Below are positions 44,743-51,152 of a stretch of 64,000 bases of DNA, piece by piece (positions within the stretch are counted from its first letter, which is position 1; every line of letters starts with the position of its first letter). This stretch comes from Ruminococcus flavefaciens AE3010 (GTDB taxonomy: Bacteria > Bacillota > Clostridia > Oscillospirales > Ruminococcaceae), in NCBI RefSeq assembly GCF_000526795.1, contig NZ_JAGT01000001.1, positions 1,945,001 to 2,009,000 of the forward strand. The letters are read 5' to 3'. The translations under genes were made by a program, and so were the position numbers. The notes under the pieces were generated by a model that ran no database searches, was not told the origin of the DNA, and was given only the letters and a program-made list of their open reading frames with translations.

Positions 44743-44775
44743 AAAATATCCTCCTTAAATTATGATGATATATTT

Positions 44776-44805
44776 ATTATATCACCGCTGCTCAAAATGT
44801 GACAA
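44776..44805 (-). promoter_or_regulatory. Promoter of the 43537 gene
   Basis: Reverse strand TTGTCA (44800-44805), 18 bp, TATAAT (44776-44781), with TGA before the -10. Confidence 0.75.
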
Positions 44806-44856
44806 GCCAAAATTTGTTAAAAGCTCCTCAGATCAATCAAAAAAAGCACATTTCAG

Positions 44857-44885
44857 AAAAAAGACAGCCGAAGCTGTCCTTTTTT
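44857..44885 (-). terminator. Terminator of the beta-CASP gene
   Basis: GACAGC-CGAA-GCTGTC with A-run on the left and T-run on the right; works in both directions. Confidence 0.85.
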
Positions 44886-44890
44886 CATAT

Positions 44891-46489
44891 TTACGGTAAT
44901 TTCCACTCGTCACAGAGCTTGTGGATAGCTTCTGTGAGCTGGCGCATATCCGCATTCGTCCTGCCGTCGGAGTCCCTGATAAGAGCTGCAAGGCGGTCGG
45001 AAGCGGCAACGAGGTCGCTGTAGGTGATGTTGAAGTTTGCGCTGTTGCGCTTCTTGGGTATCGGGATAGGCTCGGCATCGATAGTGACAGTATTCTCGGC
45101 AATATCGAACTCCGCACCGCTGTATGGAACGTATACCTCAGCCCCCAGCTCATCACGGAGCCTCTGGGCGAAGCTCTCTGCGGAGCTGGCTTCACCATGG
45201 TTGATGAAGAAGCGCTGTACTCCCGAGACTGACTTAGCCCACGCAAGAAGACCGTTAAGGTCGGCGTGACCGCTGATACCGGGAAGCTGTGTTATCTTGG
45301 CGGCTACCTTTACTGTTTCGCCGAAGAGCTTTACGCGCTTAGCGCCGTCAACAAGGGCACGTCCGAGAGTATTTCCTGCCTGATAGCCGACAAAGAGAAT
45401 GGTATTCTCTTTTCGCCACAGGTTGTGCTTGAGGTGGTGCTTGATACGGCCTGCCTCGCACATACCGCTGGCAGAGATAATGACCTTTGGACGTGGGTCA
45501 TCGTTGATAGCACGGGAGTCGTCGCTGCTGACAGTTCTGATAAGGTCATCGAAGCTGATAGGGTTTATGCCCTGACGCACAAAGGAGAGAGCCTCCTCAT
45601 CGTAGCAGCTTTCGCGGTTGCTGATGAATATATTCGTAGCCTCGTTGGCAAGGGGGCTGTCCACGTAAACAGGAAAGCCGTCGTGCCTTTTCACAAGTCC
45701 CTCGGACTTGATATGGCGGATAAAGTAGAGCATTTCCTGAGTTCTGCCCACTGCAAAGGACGGGATAATAACGCTGCCGCCGCGGTCAAAGGTCTCCTGC
45801 AATACCTTTGCAAGAGATGAAGTGTAGTCCGTGGGACGATCGTGGATACGGTTTCCGTAGGTGGACTCCATAACCACGTAGTCGGCAGCTTCGATGTACT
45901 GAGGGTCGCGGATAAGGGGCTGATAGGTGTTGCCGATATCGCCTGAAAATGCAATAGTCTTGGTAACGCCGTCCTCGGTAATGGTGAGGAGTATACTTGA
46001 CGAGCCCAGAAGATGACCTGCGTCGCGGAATAGCACCTTAACTCCCTCACATACCTCAAATTCCTGTTCGTAATGGTGAGGCACGAAGAGCTCGATAGCT
46101 CCGATAGCGTCGTCCATTGTGTAAAGGGGCTCATAGTCGGGCTCGCCTCGTCTTGCAGCCTTACGGCTTCGCCATTCCGCTTCAAATTCCTGAATGTGGG
46201 CACTGTCGCGGAGCATTACGGAGCAGAGGTTTGAAGTAGCCTCCGTAGCGTGAATCTCGCCCTGAAAGCCTCCCGAATACAGCAGCGGAAGAAGTCCAGA
46301 GTGGTCGATATGTGCGTGAGTAAGGAGAACGAAGTCGATATTTGATGGAGACACAGGTATCTGAACGTTCTCGAATATGTCCTCGCCCTGCTGCATACCG
46401 AAGTCCACGAGGAACTTTTTGCCGCAGGCTTCTATATAAGTACAGCTGCCCGTAACTTCATGGGTAGCGCCGATAAAAGTCATTTTCAT
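44891..46489 (-). CDS. Metallo-beta-lactamase / beta-CASP ribonuclease
   Basis: A 532-residue enzyme. The zinc motif HAHIDH is at 58-63; DAGHLLGSSS near 156 and FSGDIG near 180 give further ligands, and the beta-CASP region and GISGHAD close the active site. It resembles the KH-less CPSF73/YSH1-like bacterial group (YbjN/TTHA0252 type) that cuts RNA, rather than RNase J, which is longer. The C-terminal 60 residues are a helical extension. The ATG at 46489 follows AAGGAGG; the element at 46507 has inserted just upstream, so any original promoter is displaced and its expression may be altered. Confidence 0.88.
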   Translation of the reverse strand: MKMTFIGATHEVTGSCTYIEACGKKFLVDFGMQQGEDIFENVQIPVSPSNIDFVLLTHAHIDHSGLLPLLYSGGFQGEIHATEATSNLCSVMLRDSAHIQEFEAEWRSRKAARRGEPDYEPLYTMDDAIGAIELFVPHHYEQEFEVCEGVKVLFRDAGHLLGSSSILLTITEDGVTKTIAFSGDIGNTYQPLIRDPQYIEAADYVVMESTYGNRIHDRPTDYTSSLAKVLQETFDRGGSVIIPSFAVGRTQEMLYFIRHIKSEGLVKRHDGFPVYVDSPLANEATNIFISNRESCYDEEALSFVRQGINPISFDDLIRTVSSDDSRAINDDPRPKVIISASGMCEAGRIKHHLKHNLWRKENTILFVGYQAGNTLGRALVDGAKRVKLFGETVKVAAKITQLPGISGHADLNGLLAWAKSVSGVQRFFINHGEASSAESFAQRLRDELGAEVYVPYSGAEFDIAENTVTIDAEPIPIPKKRNSANFNITYSDLVAASDRLAALIRDSDGRTNADMRQLTEAIHKLCDEWKLP

Positions 46490-46506
46490 TGAATTTCCTC
46501 CTTTTG

Positions 46507-46830
46507 TAAATCATAATTTAACGTAATAACTTCCTGAGGATATGAACGGGATTCCAAAGGGACTGTGTTCCTTTGGCAGAGTGACTCCCCATAAGATGGG
46601 GAGATGTCGCAGCGCGACAGAGGGGACGGACCCGATTAGGGGGCCCTGCAAGAGAGGGCGTCCCTTAATGTTTTTCGGAAAACGTCCCTACCAAACGGGA
46701 CGTCGAGACGCCGTCCCCTACATTTCGGGCGGATAATCTCCCAACAGGAGCCGCGACCCTCTGTCAGCTACGCTGACATCTCCCTGTACTACAGGGAGTC
46801 ACCGCCCCTACAAACGTAAATTATGATTTA
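46507..46830. mobile_element. MITE-like element, copy B (324 bp)
   Basis: Inverted repeats TAAATCATAATTTA (46507-46520) and TAAATTATGATTTA (46817-46830), TA at each end. It is shorter than copies A and C because the GTCCAGAGG...CTTTACGAAGG section is missing, but has a hairpin block inserted inside the GGGCGGATAAT/CCGCCC palindrome (46737-46801). It lies 5 bp upstream of the beta-CASP ribosome site. Confidence 0.8.
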
Positions 46831-46924
46831 TCTTACTATTATTATATCACATTTCGGCGCTGATGTCTATAATATAACTGTGAAAAATGCCAGAAATTCA
46901 TGTGCGACGCATTTGTGTTTTAAT
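46831..46924. other. AT-rich gap
   Basis: Nothing clear beyond flanking DNA between the element and the operators of the DUF2975 operon. Confidence 0.3.
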
Positions 46925-46953
46925 GTTTAACGATAAATTTTTATCGTGTAAAC
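46925..46953. promoter_or_regulatory. Candidate XRE operator 1
   Basis: Imperfect palindrome GTTTAACGATAAA (46925-46937) / TTTATCGTGTAAAC (46940-46953), about 80 bp upstream of the promoter. Confidence 0.5.
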
Positions 46954-47005
46954 TGTACAAGATGAAGTTTCAAAGCTGTGCCTGTTTATGTTCAAACATA
47001 CAATA

Positions 47006-47024
47006 TTTAACGATAAACGTTAAA
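47006..47024. promoter_or_regulatory. Candidate XRE operator 2
   Basis: TTTAACGATAAACGTTAAA: inverted TTTAACG/CGTTAAA arms ending 6 bp before the -35. It shares TTTAACGATAAA with operator 1, so both may bind the XRE regulator at 48062. Confidence 0.55.
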
Positions 47025-47030
47025 AATACA

Positions 47031-47059
47031 TTGACAAACATTAATCTCTGTGGTATTAT
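47031..47059 (+). promoter_or_regulatory. Promoter of DUF2975/XRE operon
   Basis: TTGACA (47031-47036), 17 bp, TATTAT (47054-47059). Confidence 0.85.
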
Positions 47060-47113
47060 GTACTCACAGACGGAGAACAGCTCCGAAAAATAATACAGCA
47101 AAGGAGAATGTTT

Positions 47114-47581
47114 ATGGAGAACGAGAAGCTGACCAAGAAAATAAAAAGAGTAAGCAAGGTTATCGTATGCGCAATGGCAGTATATCTGCTGCTGAATGTT
47201 CTGAACCTCCTGCCTGACAGCGGTTCAAACACACAGATAATCATGCAGGCAAAGGAGCAGCCGTTCTGGAAAGCAGCACTGGGACTGATCGCGATCGCTG
47301 TCCTTATAGCGTCAGTAATAGGCGCCTTTGTCTCGGCATTGCAGGTAATGTACACCCTGAGCAGAAACAGGACGCCGTTCACAAATAAAACGGCAGACTA
47401 CGTGAGAAATCTGGGCATATACTTCATAGCAACAGAAATATCGAAAATACTGTTCATATACCTTGCCAACGGCAGGATAAGCTTAGACCTGTTCTGGCTG
47501 GCAGGCCTTATCATGTACAGCTTTTCACTGGTATTCCGCTACGGAAAGGACTTACAGCAGCAGTCCGACGAGACCTTATAA
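47114..47581 (+). CDS. DUF2975 family membrane protein
   Basis: A 155-residue membrane protein, ATG at 47114 seven bases after AAGGAG (an ATG at 47108 is too close). About four membrane segments (15-35, 55-80, 98-115, 128-145). It has the family features RNRTPF and the end FRYGKDLQQQSDETL, which is repeated nearly exactly in the next gene. In Firmicutes, DUF2975 genes pair with a small XRE regulator (YoaS/YozG type), as here. Function unknown. Confidence 0.85.
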   Translation: MENEKLTKKIKRVSKVIVCAMAVYLLLNVLNLLPDSGSNTQIIMQAKEQPFWKAALGLIAIAVLIASVIGAFVSALQVMYTLSRNRTPFTNKTADYVRNLGIYFIATEISKILFIYLANGRISLDLFWLAGLIMYSFSLVFRYGKDLQQQSDETL

Positions 47582-47600
47582 GAACAAAGGAGAGATAAAT

Positions 47601-48050
47601 ATGATAAATAAAAATATATCAATAATAAAAAACAGCAGTCTTGTGATAATGATATTATCGGTTTTGGGAGCAATTTCAAGCGTATCGGCAGGAGTATGGT
47701 ATTATAATAACACAAAATCCTGCGAAAACATGAAAAATATCCTCGCAAAGAATATAGTATCATATTGTTTATATGCCGCAATACTTATTCTCGCTGCACT
47801 GATTTTCTTCAGGATATTCAGAAGCGGCAGACCTTTTACACGCGGTAATGTATGGGCTGTCAGAGGTATAGCAGGCGTTTTTTTCGTAAAAGCCATGCTC
47901 CCTACGTTTTTTCAGCTCAGTGAGCTCGGGATACTGAAAACAGGAGTTATGGGCACAGGTTCCATATTCATAGCAGTTCTTTTCCTGTTCTTTGCGGAGA
48001 TAATGCGCTACGGCAGGCTTCTCCAGACAGAATCCGACGAGACGTTATGA
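47601..48050 (+). CDS. DUF2975 family membrane protein (paralogue)
   Basis: A 149-residue paralogue of the gene 19 bp upstream: four membrane segments, RSGRPFTRGN, and the end MRYGRLLQTESDETL. ATG follows AAGGAGAGAT. Two DUF2975 genes in a row suggest a heteromer or tandem duplication; identity between them is only moderate apart from the tail. It ends 11 bp before the regulator. Confidence 0.85.
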   Translation: MINKNISIIKNSSLVIMILSVLGAISSVSAGVWYYNNTKSCENMKNILAKNIVSYCLYAAILILAALIFFRIFRSGRPFTRGNVWAVRGIAGVFFVKAMLPTFFQLSELGILKTGVMGTGSIFIAVLFLFFAEIMRYGRLLQTESDETL

Positions 48051-48061
48051 GGTGAGCCTGT

Positions 48062-48274
48062 ATGTCAATAATTTTAAGACTTGACCGCGTAATGGCGGAC
48101 AGGAAGATGAGCCTTAACGAGCTCAGCGACCGTGTGGGAGTCAGCAACGTTAATCTGTCCAAGCTGAAAACGGGAAAAGTAAGCGCCATACGCTTTTCCA
48201 CGCTGAATGCTATCTGTAAGGCTCTGGGCTGTCAGCCGGGAGATATACTGGAATTTATCGATGATGATAAATAA
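48062..48274 (+). CDS. XRE-family HTH regulator (YozG-like)
   Basis: A 70-residue Cro/C1-type DNA-binding protein: SIILRLDRVMADRKMSLNELSDRVGVSNVNLSKLKTG with the helix-turn-helix at about 19-42, and the CKALGCQPGDILEFI end typical of HTH_26. It probably regulates this operon through the palindromes at 46925 and 47006 (inference). The last codon (Lys) and the stop TAA lie inside the left terminal repeat of element copy C at 48268, so its C-terminus was set by the insertion. Confidence 0.88.
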   Translation: MSIILRLDRVMADRKMSLNELSDRVGVSNVNLSKLKTGKVSAIRFSTLNAICKALGCQPGDILEFIDDDK

Positions 48275-48762
48275 TAATTTAACGTAATAACTTCCTGAGG
48301 ATATGAACGGGATTCCAAAGGGACTGTGTTCCTTTGGCAGAGTGACTCCCCATAAGATGGGGAGATGTCGCGTAGCGACAGAGGGGACGTACCAGTAAGG
48401 TCAGAGGCAGCGCCTCTGGTCGCTGTTCCCAGCTTTTAAAGAACAGCGAAACTTTACGAAGGCGCTCCTAACAGGAGCGACGACCCTCTGCCCTTCGGGC
48501 ATCTCCCTGTACTACAGGGAGTCACCGCAAGGGTGAATCCCGAAAACAATCCAGTGAATTGTTTTCGGGAGAGGGTGACTCCCCACGGGGTGGGGAGATG
48601 TCGCAGCGCGACAGAGGGGACGGACCCGATTAGGGGGCCCTGCAAGAGAGGGCGTCCCTTAATGTTTTTCGGAAAACGTCCCTACCAAACGGGACGTCGA
48701 GACGCCGTCCCCTACATTTCGGGCGGATAATATCCGCCCCTACAAACGTAAATTATGATTTA
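48268..48762. mobile_element. MITE-like element, copy C (495 bp)
   Basis: Left repeat TAAATAATAATTTA (one change from copy A) at 48268-48281; right repeat TAAATTATGATTTA at 48749-48762. Longest copy: it has the GTGACTCCCC block twice and the AGAGGCAGCGCCTCT and GGAGCG modules. No transposase. It separates the XRE gene from the promoter at 48803. Confidence 0.8.
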
Positions 48763-48802
48763 AATGCCAAAAATTCTGCTGAAAATTTGTTGTAAAAAAT
48801 AC

Positions 48803-48831
48803 TTGATACTTTCCTCCCTGTATGATATAAT
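48803..48831 (+). promoter_or_regulatory. Promoter of the 48867 gene
   Basis: TTGATA (48803-48808), 17 bp, TATAAT (48826-48831), with TGA before the -10. Confidence 0.8.
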
Positions 48832-48866
48832 AGATATGAACTTTTTTTGAACAAGGAGGCGAAGCT

Positions 48867-49634
48867 ATGAAGGCTGGAATCATCGACAGCGCTAATAAGT
48901 GTGGATTCTGGGAAAAAACCATAGGCGAGGAATTTGAATACACCATAGCTTCCGATGTGAATGAACTGAAACAATGTGATATCTTTCTTGTGTCCGAGGA
49001 GTACTGCGGCGGAGCCATAGGCACGGTCATCGCCGATATTCAGACATATGAACGCTTCAGAGACGTCCCCGTGGCAGCTGTGACCTCCGAGTGCAGCTGC
49101 GAGAATCAGGAGATACTTCTGGGAATGGGCTTTGACGATGTGATAAGACTGCCCATAAGCGGTCAGCTCCTCATTCGCAGACTTCGCGGTATTTCCGCAG
49201 TCTCTCTGCGTGAGAACTCCGAGCACATGATGAATATTGACAGTATAATGGAGATAAATGACGGCGATTCGGGTGCGTACTGCGTCCGCTCCGTTGATTT
49301 CACCAATATATTCCGCTTTGTACTGAGAGTCCTTGAGCGTACACAGAAGAATGCACAGATGCTTGTAATGAAGCTCGATCACATCGGTGATAAAACAGCT
49401 GCCGAAAACAGGCAGACAATAGGCATACTTGCCGAGTCGGTGCGCAAATGCCTGAGACGAGGCGATATGTCGTCGGTTTGCGGAGACGACCGCGTAGTTA
49501 TTCTTCTCATCGGAGCAGATGACGAGGGCGGACATCTTGTTGCGAGCCGTATCGTCAGCAGCTTTTACAGCAAGTGTGCTGACGACAGCTACGAACTCAG
49601 CTATGATATAAGAGAAGTTCGTACATCGAGTTAA
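48867..49634 (+). CDS. Degenerate receiver / degenerate GGDEF protein
   Basis: A 255-residue cytoplasmic protein with ATG after AAGGAGG. Residues 1-110 have a receiver-like alternation (CDIFLVSEE near 37-45, VAAVTSE at 69-75, GFDDVIRLPISG at 88-99), but the phospho-Asp strand has Ser43 and the conserved Lys is Leu. Residues 145-235 resemble a diguanylate cyclase domain (LVMKLDHIGDKT like the metal-site strand, then CGDDRVVILLIGAD in place of GGDEF), but with CGDDR at 205-209 it should be catalytically inactive. It may bind a nucleotide or a partner instead. The assignment to these folds is by eye and tentative. Confidence 0.6.
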   Translation: MKAGIIDSANKCGFWEKTIGEEFEYTIASDVNELKQCDIFLVSEEYCGGAIGTVIADIQTYERFRDVPVAAVTSECSCENQEILLGMGFDDVIRLPISGQLLIRRLRGISAVSLRENSEHMMNIDSIMEINDGDSGAYCVRSVDFTNIFRFVLRVLERTQKNAQMLVMKLDHIGDKTAAENRQTIGILAESVRKCLRRGDMSSVCGDDRVVILLIGADDEGGHLVASRIVSSFYSKCADDSYELSYDIREVRTSS

Positions 49635-49637
49635 ATA

Positions 49638-49677
49638 GATCCCGAGGAGCGATTCCTCGGGATCTTTGCTGTTTTGT
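49638..49677 (+). terminator. Rho-independent terminator
   Basis: GATCCCGAGGA-GCGAT-TCCTCGGGATC, then TTTGCTGTTTTG. Confidence 0.85.
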
Positions 49678-49690
49678 AATTATTCGTAAC

Positions 49691-49719
49691 TTGATATTTG
49701 TAAAATGTTGCTGTATAAT
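49691..49719 (+). promoter_or_regulatory. Promoter of the 49851 gene
   Basis: TTGATA (49691-49696), 17 bp, TATAAT (49714-49719). It predicts a 5' UTR of about 125 nt holding the element at 49743-49835. Confidence 0.8.
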
Positions 49720-49742
49720 GTGATGTAGAAGGATATTTATCT

Positions 49743-49835
49743 GTATTGTGCTGTAAGCGATGTACAATAAACGTTTTTTATAAAAGTGAGCGAGTTTATG
49801 AGCGCCAACGTGGCAAAGCAGCGCGGGCTCCGCGC
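49743..49835 (+). other. Conserved 90-bp element, copy 2 (5' UTR)
   Basis: Homologous to 35966-36058 with the same internal spacing (47 bases from GTAAGCGA to GAGCG). It ends in GCGCGG-GCT-CCGCGC, five bases before the AAAGGAG site. A leader-type RNA or a mobile repeat are both possible. Confidence 0.45.
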
Positions 49836-49850
49836 GAAAGGAGAATTCAC

Positions 49851-50441
49851 ATGAAAAAAAGAAGAATATTTGCCGCAGTATCGGCAGTTATGCTGGGAGC
49901 TTCAATGCTCATGGGCTGTACCGACCATAACGAAAGCTATATTGAAAGCCGCCGCAGCGAACCCGTGACTACTGCTGTGGAGATACAGGACTGGACCATA
50001 AAGACGCAGACCACCACTGCTCCAGCTACAACTGCTAAAAAAGCAAAGACCACAAAGACTACAACAAAAAAGAATAAATCTCAGAAAAAGACCACCACCA
50101 CCGAAGCTGCTGCCGAGACTACCACAACTGCGGTATTCGACCTTGACGACGGCACATATGTGGAGTACCGTTTCCGCAGCAAAAAGCTCCTTAACGAGCA
50201 CTTTGAGAAGCACGGTTCGGAGTTCAAGGACGATTTCGATTATAGCTCCGCGGCAGACTATGAAAAGGGCGCCAGCGATGTCATAAACAATAAGGAAGCT
50301 CTCCACAAGACCGAAGCCGAGGACGGCGACGGAGTGTACTATATCGAGGATACCAACGAGTTCGTCATACTTTCCAAGGACGGCTATATCAGGACCTACT
50401 TCCGCCCCAACGGCGGCAAGAGCTACTATGATAGACAGTAG
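49851..50441 (+). CDS. Lipoprotein with Thr/Lys-rich linker
   Basis: A 196-residue lipoprotein. The ATG at 49851 after AAAGGAG is chosen; the longer frame back to 49746 runs through the promoter leader. Lipobox LMGC (Cys24) is followed by a linker of Thr, Ala and Lys (about 50-100; KTTTEAAAETTTTAV) and a C-terminal domain of about 90 residues (GTYVEYRFRSKKLLNEHFEKHG...). The latter resembles small domains found in clostridial cell-surface proteins, but I cannot name it. It is probably exposed on the cell surface. Confidence 0.78.
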   Translation: MKKRRIFAAVSAVMLGASMLMGCTDHNESYIESRRSEPVTTAVEIQDWTIKTQTTTAPATTAKKAKTTKTTTKKNKSQKKTTTTEAAAETTTTAVFDLDDGTYVEYRFRSKKLLNEHFEKHGSEFKDDFDYSSAADYEKGASDVINNKEALHKTEAEDGDGVYYIEDTNEFVILSKDGYIRTYFRPNGGKSYYDRQ

Positions 50442-50592
50442 TGTAGGGGCGGATATTATCCGCCCGAGCCTTTAGCCGTTAGCTTGTAGGGGCGTTTTCC
50501 GAGCGCCCATGATATTTCAATTATGACTTGCGGGCGCACATTGTGCGCCCTTACAATTACGCATTACGCATTATGAATTATGCATTGAAATA
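50442..50592. repeat. Hairpin-cassette and word repeats
   Basis: TGTAGGGGCGGATATTATCC palindrome, TTAGC words, GGGCGCACATTGTGCGCCC, and ATTACGCATTACGCATTATG words. No gene is seen. Confidence 0.8.
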
Positions 50593-50633
50593 GAAAAAAG
50601 GGATACATTCCGTATGGAACATATCCCCTTTTG
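50593..50633 (-). terminator. HPr-like gene terminator
   Basis: Reverse strand GGGATATGTTCC / GGAATGTATCCC, then TTTTTTC. Confidence 0.8.
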
Positions 50634-50654
50634 CTTTGTGTGTTATGTTAAATC

Positions 50655-50885
50655 TTACTTTACGATGAACTTGTCGATCTCTTTGAGAAATGCGTCTGCA
50701 TTGTCTGTGTGTGCGTTGAGCTGAATGGGTTTAGAGAGGTCAAGGCTGAAGATACCCATGATAGACTTGGCGTCAATAGCGTATCTGCCTGAAACAAGGT
50801 CAATATCGAAGTCGTACTTCATAACGATGTTGACGAATTCCTTTACGTCGTTGATTGCCTGAAGATTAACAGTTGTTTTTGTCAT
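50655..50885 (-). CDS. HPr-like protein lacking the phospho-histidine
   Basis: A 76-residue HPr-fold protein, ATG at 50885 after AGGAGG. The strand 1 region reads VNLQAINDVKEFVNI, without the His15-Ala-Arg-Pro motif that accepts phosphate from PTS enzyme I. The regulatory serine site is kept: AKSIMGIFSLDL with Ser41 equivalent to Ser46. That combination is like Bacillus Crh, which has Gln at position 15 and works only in CcpA-dependent catabolite control. So a regulatory rather than sugar-transport role is likely, though such His-less HPr proteins are also known in other clostridia. No PTS genes are nearby. Confidence 0.85.
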   Translation of the reverse strand: MTKTTVNLQAINDVKEFVNIVMKYDFDIDLVSGRYAIDAKSIMGIFSLDLSKPIQLNAHTDNADAFLKEIDKFIVK

Positions 50886-50959
50886 GCTTAATACCTCCTG
50901 TTTGATGTGTTTTTGCTCGTTTATTTCTTTTTCTGCGGCTTTTCCGTTTCCGCAAATAC

Positions 50960-50988
50960 ATAATACCATTAAAAACAGGCAGTGTCAA
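50960..50988 (-). promoter_or_regulatory. HPr-like gene promoter
   Basis: Reverse strand TTGACA (50983-50988), 17 bp, TATTAT (50960-50965), with TGG before the -10. Confidence 0.8.
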
Positions 50989-51152
50989 GGAGTTTGACAC
51001 ATTTTCGTCAATTTGGTATAATTGATTGAGTAAGCAGAGATTTTTTTTATTGATAGCGATATTTATATTTAGTGTGCATAAAATGCTTTGCGTAAAATTG
51101 TGCACATCTTACATGATGAATACTGCAAGATATATGAGTTTGAGGACGAATT

